Source of the DNA: Sphingomonadales bacterium
GTDB lineage: Bacteria > Pseudomonadota > Alphaproteobacteria > Sphingomonadales > Sphingomonadaceae
Length of the DNA: 64,000 bases
Direction: 5' to 3'
Assembly (NCBI GenBank): GCA_025351405.1
Contig: JANXVZ010000021.1
Span: 124,001-188,000, forward strand
Part shown: piece by piece, positions 37,682 to 47,165 of the stretch
Position numbering within the stretch: position 1 is the first letter of the stretch
How the letters are laid out: each line of letters starts with the position of its first letter
Position numbers and translations under genes: made by a program
Notes under the pieces: model-generated
Seen by the model: the letters and a program-made list of their open reading frames with translations, nothing else
The model's database searches: none
What the model was told of the DNA's origin: nothing

Positions 37682-38431
37682 ATGACGCGTCTGGCAGGCA
37701 AGGTGGCGTTTGTGACCGGCGGCGCGTCGGGGTTGGGCGAGGCCATCGTGCGGCGCTTCGTGGCGGAAGGCGCATCGGTGGTCATCGCCGATATCGATGT
37801 TGCCGGCGGCATGGCGCTGGTGGCGGAACTCGGCGGCGCGGCATCGTTCCAGCAGCTCGATGTCACCGACGAGCCAAGCTGGCTGGCGGGACTTGCAGCG
37901 GTCGCCGGGGGGCGCATCGACATCCTTGTCAACAACGCCGGGATCACCACCGTCGGCTCGATCGAATCGCTGTCGCTGGCGGATTTCCGGACGATGCTCG
38001 ATATCGACCTCGTCGGTGTATTCCTTGGCTGCAAGCACGCGGTGCCGCTGATGCGGAGCCATGGCGGATCGATCATCAACATGTCGTCGATGTGCGGCTT
38101 GCGCGCCCAACCCGATCTTGTCGGCTACAACGCCGCCAAGGCCGCCGTCACCCATCTCACCCGGTCGGCGGCGCTGCACTATGCGGCGCAGGGCTATGGC
38201 ATCCGCTGCAATTCGGTACATCCCGGCGCCATCCACACCCCGATCCTCGACAAGGTGATGGCACAGGTCGATGATCCCAGGGCGCTGTACGACGGATGGG
38301 TTTCGGTGCACCCGGTCGGGCGGCTGGGGCGGCCCGAGGAAATCGCCGCGATGGCGGTTTACCTCGCATCGGACGAGGCCAGCTTCACCACCGGGGCGGC
38401 GTTTGCCGTCGATGGCGGCTCGTCGCTGTGA
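37682..38431 (+). CDS. Short-chain dehydrogenase/reductase
   Basis: This 249-residue classical SDR has the cofactor motif VTGGASGLG near the N-terminus, NNAG in [11 protein letters not shown], the catalytic serine in INMSSMCG, and the Tyr-Lys pair in GYNAAKAAVTHL. The C-terminal AAFAVDGGSSL is typical. An Asp after the second strand (ADIDVAG) points to NAD(H) rather than NADP(H). It is third in a + strand chain (reductase, ABM protein, SDR, Rieske ferredoxin). It probably oxidises a secondary alcohol. Confidence 0.88.
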   Translation: MTRLAGKVAFVTGGASGLGEAIVRRFVAEGASVVIADIDVAGGMALVAELGGAASFQQLDVTDEPSWLAGLAAVAGGRIDILVNNAGITTVGSIESLSLADFRTMLDIDLVGVFLGCKHAVPLMRSHGGSIINMSSMCGLRAQPDLVGYNAAKAAVTHLTRSAALHYAAQGYGIRCNSVHPGAIHTPILDKVMAQVDDPRALYDGWVSVHPVGRLGRPEEIAAMAVYLASDEASFTTGAAFAVDGGSSL

Positions 38432-38438
38432 CGGCACG

Positions 38439-38792
38439 ATGAGCGACAGCTTTCACGACGTCGGCGCCGAAGCCGATTTTCCGGAAGACGGCAAGCTCGT
38501 CGCCAGCATCGGCGGCTGGCGGGTGCTGGTCTGCAAGGTCGATGGCGTATACCACGCCCTCAACGACAGGTGCAGCCATGCCGCCTCGCCGTTGTCGGGC
38601 GGCCGCATCCGGCGCGGCACGGTGATGTGCCCGCTGCATGGCGCGCGCTTCGATATCGCCACCGGCAATTGCCTTGGTGCCGCCTATCCCCGGCTGCGCC
38701 AGTTCGCGCTGCGCGTCGAAGCCGGGCGCATTGCTGTCGCGGTGCCCGAAACCTCGCCGGGGATGGAGGACATTGCCATTCGCATCGGCTGA
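38439..38792 (+). CDS. Rieske [2Fe-2S] ferredoxin-type protein
   Basis: This 117-residue protein is a stand-alone Rieske domain. The cluster ligands are Cys and His in DRCSHAASPLSGG and Cys and His in VMCPLHGARFD. The small size and lack of a membrane anchor mark it as an electron carrier, as in ferredoxin components of ring-hydroxylating dioxygenases. No oxygenase large subunit or reductase is nearby. It begins 7 bp after the SDR stop, so they are probably co-translated. Confidence 0.9.
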   Translation: MSDSFHDVGAEADFPEDGKLVASIGGWRVLVCKVDGVYHALNDRCSHAASPLSGGRIRRGTVMCPLHGARFDIATGNCLGAAYPRLRQFALRVEAGRIAVAVPETSPGMEDIAIRIG

Positions 38793-38884
38793 CCGGGATT
38801 GTGCGCACCCTCGCTCTTGCCGCAGGTCCGCCGGCCTCCCTCAAGCGCTATCGTCATGCGGCAAAGCACCGAAAGGATGATCGA

Positions 38885-39295
38885 ATGGCGTTTGATGGAC
38901 CTGCCGAAGACCGGCTCGCGATCCGCGAATTGCTGGAGGCCTATGCCGATGCGGTCAGCCGCAACGATGTCGGGGACTGGTCCGCCTGCTGGGCCGAAGA
39001 CAGCGTCTGGAGCCTGCCCGATTATCCGGAATTCGGTGAAACCCGCGGGCGTGCCGCCATTACCGCGATGTGGGTAAACGCCATGTCGGGCTATCCCGGC
39101 ATCATGTTCCAGGCCTGGCCCGGCGCCATCGTCGTTACCGGCGATCGCGCCGAAGTACGGTCGTGGACGTCGGAAGTCTATGACAAGGACGGCGCGACCC
39201 GGCGCGATCGGGGCCGTTACGAGGATGTCTGTATCAAGCAGGACGGCCGGTGGCTGTTCGCCAGCCGGAGTTTCCGCAATATCCACCGGGCGTGA
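38885..39295 (+). CDS. SnoaL-like (NTF2 fold) protein
   Basis: This 136-residue protein begins MAFDGPAEDRLAIRELLEAY and continues with YADAVSRNDVGDWSACWAED, the usual first helix and strand of SnoaL-like domains. The end has RYEDVCIKQDGRWLFASR, also typical. Its ATG at 38885 has AAGGA a few bases upstream. It belongs to the bulkier aromatic/steroid-associated NTF2 group and differs clearly from the SnoaL-like protein at 35824. It converges with the SDR gene at 39305. Confidence 0.82.
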   Translation: MAFDGPAEDRLAIRELLEAYADAVSRNDVGDWSACWAEDSVWSLPDYPEFGETRGRAAITAMWVNAMSGYPGIMFQAWPGAIVVTGDRAEVRSWTSEVYDKDGATRRDRGRYEDVCIKQDGRWLFASRSFRNIHRA

Positions 39296-39304
39296 CGGCG
39301 GCGC

Positions 39305-40069
39305 CTATTGGGCGATCAGGCCGCCATCGACGACGAACTCGGCGCCGGTGATATAGCGTGCCTCCTCCGAAGCGAGAAACAGGTTCATGTTGGCGATATC
39401 GAGCGGAGCGCCGAAGCGCCCCATCGGAATCGACGCTGAAATCACGTCATATTGCTCGGGATTATCCCGCAGCGCCACGGTCTGCATGTTGGTCAGGATC
39501 ATGCCCGGGTGGACCGAATTGACCCGGATGCGGTCGCGCGCCACCTCCAGTGCGACGGTTTTGCTGAACAGCCGCACGCCACCCTTGCTGGCGCCATAGG
39601 CCGCGCAGCCGACAACACCAACCATGCCGACAACCGACGACATGTTGATGATGCTGCCCCCGTCGGCTTGCCCGCGCATGATGCCCACGGCGCGCTGGGT
39701 GCCATAGAAGATGCTGTTGAGGTTGACATCGTTCTGCCGCAGCCAGTCGGCGGTGCTGACCGTGGCGATAAGCCCGAGCATGGCGATACCGGCGTTGTTG
39801 ACCAGCACGTCGAGCCGGCCGTGCGCCGCCATGATCGCCGCCATCACCCGGTCCCAATCGGCTTCGGACGTGACGTCGTGCGTGAACGCCGTCGCCTTGC
39901 CGCCCACGTCGCGGATGCCCTGCGCCACCGCTTCTGCGCCCGTGCCGTCATGGTCGGTGACGATGACGTGTGCGCCCTCCTCGGCAAAGCGCTGCGCCGT
40001 GGCGCTGCCCAGCCCGGGAATGGAGGCGCCGCCGGTGATGAGCGCGATCCTGCCTGCGAGGCGATCCAT
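39305..40069 (-). CDS. Short-chain dehydrogenase/reductase
   Basis: This 254-residue SDR has a cofactor loop with an insertion (ITGGASIPGLGSA), DVLVNNAGIA, a catalytic Ser in INMSSVVGMVG, and the Tyr-Lys pair in AAYGASKGGVRL. The end is AEFVVDGGLIAQ. The Asp in VTDHDGTG suggests NAD(H). It starts 24 bp from the end of the TonB receptor gene upstream on the same strand and may be transcribed with it. Confidence 0.87.
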   Translation of the reverse strand: MDRLAGRIALITGGASIPGLGSATAQRFAEEGAHVIVTDHDGTGAEAVAQGIRDVGGKATAFTHDVTSEADWDRVMAAIMAAHGRLDVLVNNAGIAMLGLIATVSTADWLRQNDVNLNSIFYGTQRAVGIMRGQADGGSIINMSSVVGMVGVVGCAAYGASKGGVRLFSKTVALEVARDRIRVNSVHPGMILTNMQTVALRDNPEQYDVISASIPMGRFGAPLDIANMNLFLASEEARYITGAEFVVDGGLIAQ

Positions 40070-40093
40070 GGTCCTGCCTTCCGCGCCCGGCCC

Positions 40094-42430
40094 CTAGAAT
40101 TCGAAGCCGGCGGCCACACCGAAGGCGCGCGGTTCACGGGCCGAAGCGAAGGACCATAGCCCGGCGACGGTAAAGGCGGCGCTGGTGCCGCGATCGTCGG
40201 TCAGGTTGCGGCCATAGACGGTCAGCTTGACCTTTTTGCCGTCGAGGTCGAGCACCGTGGTCAGGCTGGCATCGAGCAGGTTCTGTGCCCGGGTGCGAAC
40301 CCGCGGGTCGTTACCGTTGACGATGACATTGCCGCCGTTGTCGACGCGGTTGATGTTGCCGGTGAGCGGCCCCAGCGAGATCTGCTGGTCGTACGGGCTG
40401 ATGTGGCGGATGCCGACATTGACGGTGATCTTGGCGAAATCGACCGGCAGCGAATAGTCTATGCTGCCCGACAACGTTGCCTTGGGGCTGTAGATCGGAT
40501 CGTTGGCCGAATAATCGAAGTTGCGGATGGCGGTGAAGCCGGGGCTGATGACGGTGCCTTCCCCATCGGTGATGGCGGGGAACGTCAGCACGTTACCCGA
40601 GATGAAGTTCTTGAACTTGCTGTCGAGGATACCGACAGAGGCGCGCAGGATCAGGCCTTCGACGGGGCGTGCGGTGAAGTCGGCCTCGATGCCCTTGATG
40701 TTGGCACTGCCGACGTTGCCGGTAATGGTCTGGTTGCCGGTCGGGCCACCCGGGATCGTGGTGTTCTGCTGCAGGCCCTTGTACTTGGCAATGAAGCCGG
40801 CGACGTTGAAGGTCAGCTTGCGGTCGAGCAGTTCGAGCTTGGTGCCGACTTCATAGGAATCGACGGTTTCCGGCTTGAACGGCGTGCTTGCCGTGGCGGC
40901 GGTTGCGGCGCGCGCTGAAAATCCGCCCGACCGATAGCCGCGCGACCAGGAGGCATAGAACATCGTATCGCTGTCGGGGCGATAATCGATGCCGACCTTG
41001 GGGGTGAACTTGCTGAACTTAGCATTGCCGCTGCCGACAAGGCCGCTGGTGGCGAACGAATTGGTCAGCTCCTTCTTGTCCTGCGTCCAGCGGCCACCGA
41101 ACGACAGGCGGAACTTGTCGGCAAAATTCCAGTCGAAATCGCCGAAGAACGCCACGGATTCGGTCTTGCCGGTAACCGACTGCGGGTTGGCGTCGAAGGC
41201 ATCGGGCGAGATTGCGGTGTTGAAGGCGAACAGCCGCGTGCTCTGGAACAGGTTATACTTCGACTTGAAATAATAGCCGCCGACAACATAATCGAATGTG
41301 TCGCTGAATTTTCCCGAAGCCCGCAGCTCCTGGCTGAACTGGTAATAATTCTGCTTGCGGTGGGTATAATACAGATCGGTCGAGGACGAATCGAAATCCT
41401 GGGTCTGGTCTTCCTTCGATTCGCGGTAACCGGTCACCGAGGTCAGCTTGATGCTGCCCAGGTTGGCGTTCATCTCCAGCGTTGCGGCGGGTGCACTGTA
41501 ATGTGATTCTGCCGGCGATCCGAACACGGTGTAAAGGTCGGTCGTGTTGTTGCGGTTGCACTGGTTCGCCGGCTCGAACGAGCAGAACAGTTCGGTGGAA
41601 TTGACGAGGTTGCTGTTGACCACGTCGAACGACTGCACCTGCTTTTCAACGGTCAGCAGGGCGTTGAAATCAGTCGAGGGGGTGAACAGCAGCGACACGC
41701 CGAAGTTGTCGTTCTTGTTGCCGCCACGGCGCTGTCCGGTCGCGTCGTCGTGGTAAAAGCCATCGCTTTCATTGTGGAAATAAAAACCCTTGAGCGCCAG
41801 CGTCTCGCCGAGCGGGGCATTGACGACGGCACGGCCCTGGAAGGTGTTGAAGCTGCCATAGCTGACTTCCGCCTTGACGCCGAACTGGCCGGTCGGGCGG
41901 GTGCGGCGGATATTGATGACGCCGCCGATGGTGTTGCGACCAAACAGCGTGCCCTGCGGCCCGCGCAGCACTTCGATCTGCTCGATATCGAAGAAATCCA
42001 GATACTGCCCGGTGCTGGTGCCGATGAAGACGCCATCGACGACAACACCGACGGTCGGCTCCTGCGATTTTTCGATATCGGCATAGGTCAGCCCGCGGAT
42101 CGCCAGGTTGGCGGCGGCACCGCCCGAATTCTGTTGGGTGATGAGCAGGTTGGGGGCCGCGCCCTGCAAGTCGCCGATGTTGGCGGTGGCCTTGTTCTCC
42201 AGCTGCGAGGTGGTGATCGCGGTGATGGCGATCGGCGTATCCTGCAGCGATTCGTTGCGGCGACGGGCGGAGACGATGATCTCGCCTTCGCCGACCGTCG
42301 CGGCAGCCGCGGTTTCCGGGGCGGCGGCCGCCGCTTCGGCCGCTTCAGACTGGGCGGGGGTTGCGATGCCGATCAGGCTGGCGCTGCCCAAGGCGGAAAT
42401 CAGGATGCGTCGAACCGAAGAAATGGCCAT
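40094..42430 (-). CDS. TonB-dependent outer-membrane receptor
   Basis: This 778-residue outer-membrane barrel protein imports a bound ligand using TonB energy. A signal peptide (start MAISSVRRILISALGS) is followed by a TonB-box-like EIIVSARRRNESLQDTP. The plug domain contains VEVLRGPQGTLFGRNTIGG and runs to about residue 170. Barrel strands follow, with the tail RAFGVAAGFEF ending in Phe as required for outer-membrane insertion. The plug type is that of sphingomonad receptors often found beside catabolic genes, rather than a typical siderophore locus. Ligand unknown. Confidence 0.92.
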   Translation of the reverse strand: MAISSVRRILISALGSASLIGIATPAQSEAAEAAAAAPETAAAATVGEGEIIVSARRRNESLQDTPIAITAITTSQLENKATANIGDLQGAAPNLLITQQNSGGAAANLAIRGLTYADIEKSQEPTVGVVVDGVFIGTSTGQYLDFFDIEQIEVLRGPQGTLFGRNTIGGVINIRRTRPTGQFGVKAEVSYGSFNTFQGRAVVNAPLGETLALKGFYFHNESDGFYHDDATGQRRGGNKNDNFGVSLLFTPSTDFNALLTVEKQVQSFDVVNSNLVNSTELFCSFEPANQCNRNNTTDLYTVFGSPAESHYSAPAATLEMNANLGSIKLTSVTGYRESKEDQTQDFDSSSTDLYYTHRKQNYYQFSQELRASGKFSDTFDYVVGGYYFKSKYNLFQSTRLFAFNTAISPDAFDANPQSVTGKTESVAFFGDFDWNFADKFRLSFGGRWTQDKKELTNSFATSGLVGSGNAKFSKFTPKVGIDYRPDSDTMFYASWSRGYRSGGFSARAATAATASTPFKPETVDSYEVGTKLELLDRKLTFNVAGFIAKYKGLQQNTTIPGGPTGNQTITGNVGSANIKGIEADFTARPVEGLILRASVGILDSKFKNFISGNVLTFPAITDGEGTVISPGFTAIRNFDYSANDPIYSPKATLSGSIDYSLPVDFAKITVNVGIRHISPYDQQISLGPLTGNINRVDNGGNVIVNGNDPRVRTRAQNLLDASLTTVLDLDGKKVKLTVYGRNLTDDRGTSAAFTVAGLWSFASAREPRAFGVAAGFEF

Positions 42431-42573
42431 GCGTAAGGTCCCCCCTGGAGCGCAGCGGTTGAGGAAGATCCTGTCCGCAGCGTATGACCAAACCCTATCG
42501 CGCTTCGATTCGCCGGCGAACTGGGATATGTCACAGGTCGTGTCGCAGCCCGGCGATCGCAGCGGCGCGGCGC

Positions 42574-43332
42574 CTAGAATTGCACCCGCTTGGTATAGCC
42601 GCCATCGATGACGACATTGGTGCCCGTGGTGTACGACGACGCCGGGCTGGCGAGGAACACCAGCGTGCGGGCCACGTCCTCGGCGACGCCGAAGCGGCCC
42701 AGCGCCATCTGCGCCTTGGTGGCGGCATAAAAGTCCGGCATCTGCTGCTTGACGGTGTCCCAGTTGCCACCCGGGAAATAGATCGGACCGGGGGAGACGG
42801 CGTTGACGCGAATGCCCTTTGGACCCCAGGCCTGGCTCAACTGCTTGGAATAGGTCAGCAACGCCGCCTTCATGGCATTGAAGGCCTGTGGGACCAGGAA
42901 GGTTTCGGTGGCGGCGGTGCTTGCCATCATGACGATGGCGGCGTGGGGCGATTTTGCAAGATAGGGTTCCAGCGCTTCACAGCCCTTGACGGTGCCGAGC
43001 ACGTCATATTTGAACGCCGCTTCCCAGTCGCCGGTCAACTGCGATCCCGACGAGGAGGCGCCGTGGATGAAGATATCGCATCCGCCGAGCGCGTCCGCGG
43101 TCTTGACCAGCCAGGCCGGGTAGTTGTCGAAATCGGTCAGGTCGAAGCTTTCGCCGATGACCTTGCCGCCGTGTCTCGACAGCGAGGCAATGGTTTCATC
43201 GACCTGCGCCTGGTTGCGCGAGAAGAACCCGATATCGGCGCCCTCTGCGGCAAAAATCTCCAGTGCGGCACGGCCGATACCGCGGCTGCCGCCGGTGACG
43301 ATGACCTTCAGTCCCTTTAGCCCGAGATCCAT
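42574..43332 (-). CDS. SDR-fold protein with the catalytic Tyr replaced by Phe
   Basis: This 252-residue SDR has VIVTGGSRGIGRAALEIF for cofactor binding and IVMMASTAATET where the catalytic serine sits. The usual YxxxK motif reads FNAMK (in QAFNAMKAALLTYSK): Phe replaces the catalytic Tyr, encoded TTC. The rest (VNAVSPGPIYFPGG, TGTNVVIDGGYT) is normal. The ATG at 43332-43330 gives a standard start. It may be inactive, use another residue, or catalyse a non-redox step. It lies upstream of the TonB receptor on the same strand. Confidence 0.85.
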   Translation of the reverse strand: MDLGLKGLKVIVTGGSRGIGRAALEIFAAEGADIGFFSRNQAQVDETIASLSRHGGKVIGESFDLTDFDNYPAWLVKTADALGGCDIFIHGASSSGSQLTGDWEAAFKYDVLGTVKGCEALEPYLAKSPHAAIVMMASTAATETFLVPQAFNAMKAALLTYSKQLSQAWGPKGIRVNAVSPGPIYFPGGNWDTVKQQMPDFYAATKAQMALGRFGVAEDVARTLVFLASPASSYTTGTNVVIDGGYTKRVQF

Positions 43333-43446
43333 GGCGCAATCCTGTCCTGTCAGAGTCCAACGCATCGACTGTGGCAGCGCCCGGCCTGGCTTGCATCCTA
43401 GTCATCGGAACAGTTGTTGCGGTGTCCCAACGGCAAGCGCGGGCCG

Positions 43447-45909
43447 TCAGCCCGCCTGTCCGGCACGCTTGGTGCGCAGTGTGGGCGGCGCGGCGGTCGG
43501 GTCTTCGGGCCAGGGATGGCGGGGGTAGCGGCCCCGCAGGTCGCGGCGCACATCCGCCCAGCTGCCGGTCCAGAAGCGCGGCAAATCCCGGGTCACCTGG
43601 ATCGGCCGCCCGGCGGGCGAGGTGAGGCGCAGGGTCAGCGGCTGTCGACCCGCCGCAATCGCCGGGTGCACGCCCAGCCCGAACAGGGCCTGGACCCGCA
43701 CCTCGACCGCCGGACCACCGTCCGCGGCATAATCGATCGCGTGGGTGCTGCCGGCGGGCGTGGCAAGACTGCGCGGCGCAAAGGTATCGACCCGCCGCAT
43801 GGCGTCCCAGCCAACCAGGCCTTCAAGCGCTGCAACGAACTGGCCATCGGACACGTCGCCGAGCCGGCGTTTTCCAGCCAGCAATGGCCCCAGCCAGCGA
43901 TCCACAGCTTCCAGCAATGCCGCGTCGGACAGGTCAGGCAGGCCGGGGAGGCCATTGGCGGCGGCGAATGCAAGCCGGGCGCGCAGCATCCGGCTGGCGT
44001 CCCCCCATGGCAGAATGGCCAGGCCATGCTGGCGAACACCCCCGAGCAACGCCACCGCGACAAGCGCCGGATCGGTGCGCTCCGCCGGTGAGCGCGACAG
44101 GGTGATCGCCCCCAGCCGCCGGATCGTCTCGGCGACAACGCCGCCGGTGGCCGCATCGAAGGCGAACACCGCCCTTGTCTCGATGCGGTGCCCAAGGTGC
44201 CGCTCGACGCTCGCCTGGTCGATCGCTGCGCCAAGCAGCAGACGCGCGCCGGCGGCGCTTCCGGTCGCATCGCCGACGACTATCCAGGGTGCGGTCGCCA
44301 GCGCATCGTCGGCGGCGATCGTCACCGCCCGGCCATTGGCCATCAGGTACGCAGCGCCCGCCGGTCCGCGCCGCCGGGCCACCCGGTCGGGGAAGGCGAG
44401 AGCCAAAGTCAGCGCGGCGGCATCGGCGGCAAGGTCCGGCGCCGCCCCACCGCCGGCGGCACGGGCCCAACGCTCCGCCAGCCGCCGCGCCGCCTGTGCG
44501 CGCGGGCCGCGATCGCGCGCCAGCCCCCGCAGGCGGTCGTCGAGATCGACACTGCCACCGCCCAACCCGCGTTCGGTCAGGACCAATGCGATCTGCGCTG
44601 CGAGCCGCGCCGTGCCGGTCGCTGCCGCTGCCACCAGCATATGACCCAGCACCGGCGGCAGCGGCAACGCCGCAACCCTTTCGCCATGCGGCGTCGGGCG
44701 CCCACCGCTGTCGATCGCCCCCAACGCCGCCAGTCGGTCGCGCGCCTCCGAAAGCGCCGCGGCGGGCGGCGGGTCGAGCCAGCGCAGGTCTGCGGGATCA
44801 GCAACACCCCAGCGTGCACATTCCAGCACCAGCCCCGTCAGGTCGCTTTCCAGAATTTCCGGTGGGTCGAAACGCAACCGACCCGCGGTTTCGCCGGCCT
44901 CCCACAGCCGCATCGCGATGCCGGGGGCGGTGCGCCCGGCACGTCCGGCGCGCTGCGTCACCGCCGCCTGGCTGGCACGCTCGGTCACCAGCCTTGTCAG
45001 CCCCACGGCCCGATCATGACGCGGGCGCCGTGCCAGGCCGGAATCGATGACCACCCTGACACCGTCTATGGTGATCGAGGTTTCGGCGATGGACGTTGCC
45101 AGCACGACCTTGCGGCGGCCGGGTGGCGCCGGGCGAATGGCGGCGCGCTGGTCGGCTGCATCGCGGGCGCCGTACAACCGGTAAAGGTCGACATCGCCGG
45201 GCAGGCGGCCTTCAAGCCGTTCGGCAGTCCGTTCGATTTCGGCGGCACCGGGCAGGAAGGCGAGCACCGATCCCGGCTCGTGCGCCAGCGCCGTGCGCAC
45301 CGCGGCGGCCATCGCATCCTCGATCCGCACTTTCGCGTCACGCCCGGCATGCCGGATTTCAACCGGGAACATCCGCCCGGCACTCTCGATCCGCACCAGG
45401 CCGGGCACGATGGCTTCATAGGCGGCGCCATCGAGCGTCGCCGACATCAGCAGCAGCCGCAGGTCGGGGCGCAGCGCCTCCCGCGCTTCCAGGGTCAGCG
45501 CCAGCGACAGGTCGCCTTCGAGGCTGCGCTCGTGGACTTCGTCGAACACTATGGCAGCGATGCCGATCAATTCCGGATCGGCGACCAGCATCCGCGTGAA
45601 AATGCCCTCGGTCACCACCTCGATGCGCGTCGCGGCCGAAACGCGGCTGTCCATGCGGGTGCGATAGCCTATGGTCTGGCCAACCGCTTCGCCGGCCATC
45701 TCCGCCATGCGTTCAGCAGCGGCGCGCGCCGCCAGCCGGCGTGGTGCCAGCAGGATGATCCGCCGGCCAAGCACCCAGGGTTCGTGCAACAATGCGGGTG
45801 CCACCGCAGTCGTCTTGCCGGCACCCGGCGGCGCCACCAGCGCGACGGGCACGTTGGCGTCGAGCGCCGTGCGCAGCGCCGGCAGGATGTCCTCGACGGG
45901 CAAAGCCAT
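43447..45909 (-). CDS. hrpB: ATP-dependent RNA helicase HrpB
   Basis: This 820-residue DExH-box helicase has Walker A APPGAGKTT (26-34), the DEVHERS motif (123-129), LLMSATLDG, and the second-domain motifs RLVTERASQAAVTQRAGRAG. The C-terminal part carries the HrpB-specific domain (about 650-790). HrpB is a putative RNA helicase of mostly undefined role in bacteria. It is monocistronic here and convergent with no near neighbour; the exported Cys protein at 46085 is divergent from it. Confidence 0.93.
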   Translation of the reverse strand: MALPVEDILPALRTALDANVPVALVAPPGAGKTTAVAPALLHEPWVLGRRIILLAPRRLAARAAAERMAEMAGEAVGQTIGYRTRMDSRVSAATRIEVVTEGIFTRMLVADPELIGIAAIVFDEVHERSLEGDLSLALTLEAREALRPDLRLLLMSATLDGAAYEAIVPGLVRIESAGRMFPVEIRHAGRDAKVRIEDAMAAAVRTALAHEPGSVLAFLPGAAEIERTAERLEGRLPGDVDLYRLYGARDAADQRAAIRPAPPGRRKVVLATSIAETSITIDGVRVVIDSGLARRPRHDRAVGLTRLVTERASQAAVTQRAGRAGRTAPGIAMRLWEAGETAGRLRFDPPEILESDLTGLVLECARWGVADPADLRWLDPPPAAALSEARDRLAALGAIDSGGRPTPHGERVAALPLPPVLGHMLVAAAATGTARLAAQIALVLTERGLGGGSVDLDDRLRGLARDRGPRAQAARRLAERWARAAGGGAAPDLAADAAALTLALAFPDRVARRRGPAGAAYLMANGRAVTIAADDALATAPWIVVGDATGSAAGARLLLGAAIDQASVERHLGHRIETRAVFAFDAATGGVVAETIRRLGAITLSRSPAERTDPALVAVALLGGVRQHGLAILPWGDASRMLRARLAFAAANGLPGLPDLSDAALLEAVDRWLGPLLAGKRRLGDVSDGQFVAALEGLVGWDAMRRVDTFAPRSLATPAGSTHAIDYAADGGPAVEVRVQALFGLGVHPAIAAGRQPLTLRLTSPAGRPIQVTRDLPRFWTGSWADVRRDLRGRYPRHPWPEDPTAAPPTLRTKRAGQAG

Positions 45910-46084
45910 CGCCTGCCTCTAGCGACTGTGGCGACGGCTGGCCACCGCCGCTGCCAATTGCAATGCGTGACGGGTGCTGCGCCCCCGGGCGTCCGGATTG
46001 CGCGGCGCACGGCAATATGCGAAATTCGCGATCGTCGTCCTGCGCTGTACTACCGTTGCTTGTCGGTCATTCAGGGGGTTTTCG

Positions 46085-46444
46085 ATGCACCGTTGGCTGC
46101 TCACCTGCACGCTGCTGCTGTCCTCGGCCTCGGTTTTCGCAGCGGATATGCTGCCGCTCAAGAACGGCATCTTTGTCCCCGTCGGCCGGCCCTGCAAAGG
46201 CGCCTCGAATGCCGAGATGGTCAATTACTGGGGCGGCAGGAACGCGCTCGGCAATGCCGGGGAAAATTGCACGATCAAGGCACTGACCCACGTTGGCGAG
46301 GTTTATACGATCCGTCCTGTTTGCAAGAACCTCGACGGTCATGCCGAGATCGGCAGCGATGTCGTCGTCCGCATCGCCGGCCCCGACCAATTCCTGCTGG
46401 GCGGCCGGCAATATCGTTATTGCGGACCGACGGTTCAGTTCTAG
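46085..46444 (+). CDS. Small exported cysteine-containing protein, unknown
   Basis: This 119-residue protein has a signal peptide with cleavage near VFAAD (MHRWLLTCTLLLSSASVFAA). The mature part has cysteines in RPCKGAS, ENCTIK, PVCKNLD and YRYCGP, enough for two disulfides in the periplasm. The ATG at 46085 has an AGGGGG ribosome-binding site close by. I recognise no domain, though a compact beta-rich, disulfide-stabilised fold is plausible. It is isolated, between hrpB and the signalling genes. Confidence 0.7.
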   Translation: MHRWLLTCTLLLSSASVFAADMLPLKNGIFVPVGRPCKGASNAEMVNYWGGRNALGNAGENCTIKALTHVGEVYTIRPVCKNLDGHAEIGSDVVVRIAGPDQFLLGGRQYRYCGPTVQF

Positions 46445-46676
46445 GAACCTGCCTGCGCGTCCGGTCCGGGCGGGAAGCCGGCGCCCCCGGCCTTCGTCAG
46501 CCCGCCCTGGTCGACCAATCGACATTGCGGATCACGCACTGGGACGTGATTGCACCTCGGTTGACCGCAGACGACGTCCGCCACCCGACTGCCGCCGCCC
46601 TCGCCGGGGAGGAACGCGCCCGCGCCCGCATGGGCAACAAGGTCCTGACCGGCGGCAAGGAGAAATTGGCGAACGC

Positions 46677-47162
46677 TCAGGCCCCGGCCCTGCCGCCCTC
46701 CAGTGCATGACGGACGGCGTCGATGATCTCGACGTCCGAGAAGGGTTTGACGAGCCAGCCCGCCGGCTCGGCTTTTGCGCCCCTTGCCTTCATCGCCGCG
46801 TCGAAGTGGGCGCTTGCAAACAGGCTGACGATGCCCTGGTCGTGCAAGGTGACCGCGGTCTCGATCCCGTCGAGCTTGCCGGCCAGCCGGATGTCCATCA
46901 GCACGAGGTCCGGGCGCGCCTCGGCAACGCGTTCCAGCGCGGCTTCCCCGCTATCGACGACAGCCATAACCTCATAGCCGGCATCGAGCAGCGTGTTCTC
47001 GATCGTCAGTGCGACGAAATAATTGTCCTCGACAACGAGAATTCGCGCCGGCCCGACGGCAGCCTGCTCCGCCGTGCCCGCGGCATCGCCCGGCTTTGGC
47101 CCCGGCGTGGTCGTGCTGCGCCTCGCCCGGGGCGTGCTGTCATTGGTCATCGAAACTGTCAT
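46677..47162 (-). CDS. Single-domain response regulator
   Basis: This 161-residue protein is a receiver domain (about residues 38-158) with no output domain. The phosphorylation site is Asp90 in LVLMDIRLAG, preceded by the acidic pair in VVEDNYFVAL, and the conserved Lys139 is in WLVKPFSD. The N-terminal 35 residues are Pro/Thr-rich and disordered-looking. It begins 3 bp after the HWE kinase stop, so the two form a kinase/receiver pair. The true start may be the second ATG at 47150. Confidence 0.87.
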   Translation of the reverse strand: MTVSMTNDSTPRARRSTTTPGPKPGDAAGTAEQAAVGPARILVVEDNYFVALTIENTLLDAGYEVMAVVDSGEAALERVAEARPDLVLMDIRLAGKLDGIETAVTLHDQGIVSLFASAHFDAAMKARGAKAEPAGWLVKPFSDVEIIDAVRHALEGGRAGA

Positions 47163-47165
47163 TGG

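Noticed and set aside
44188-46710. A long + strand frame across hrpB, extending past 46.5 kb
   Set aside because: The hrpB helicase motifs are on the minus strand. The last part (reading THWDVIAPRLTADDVRH) may be a gene remnant, but it lacks a start or a family match.
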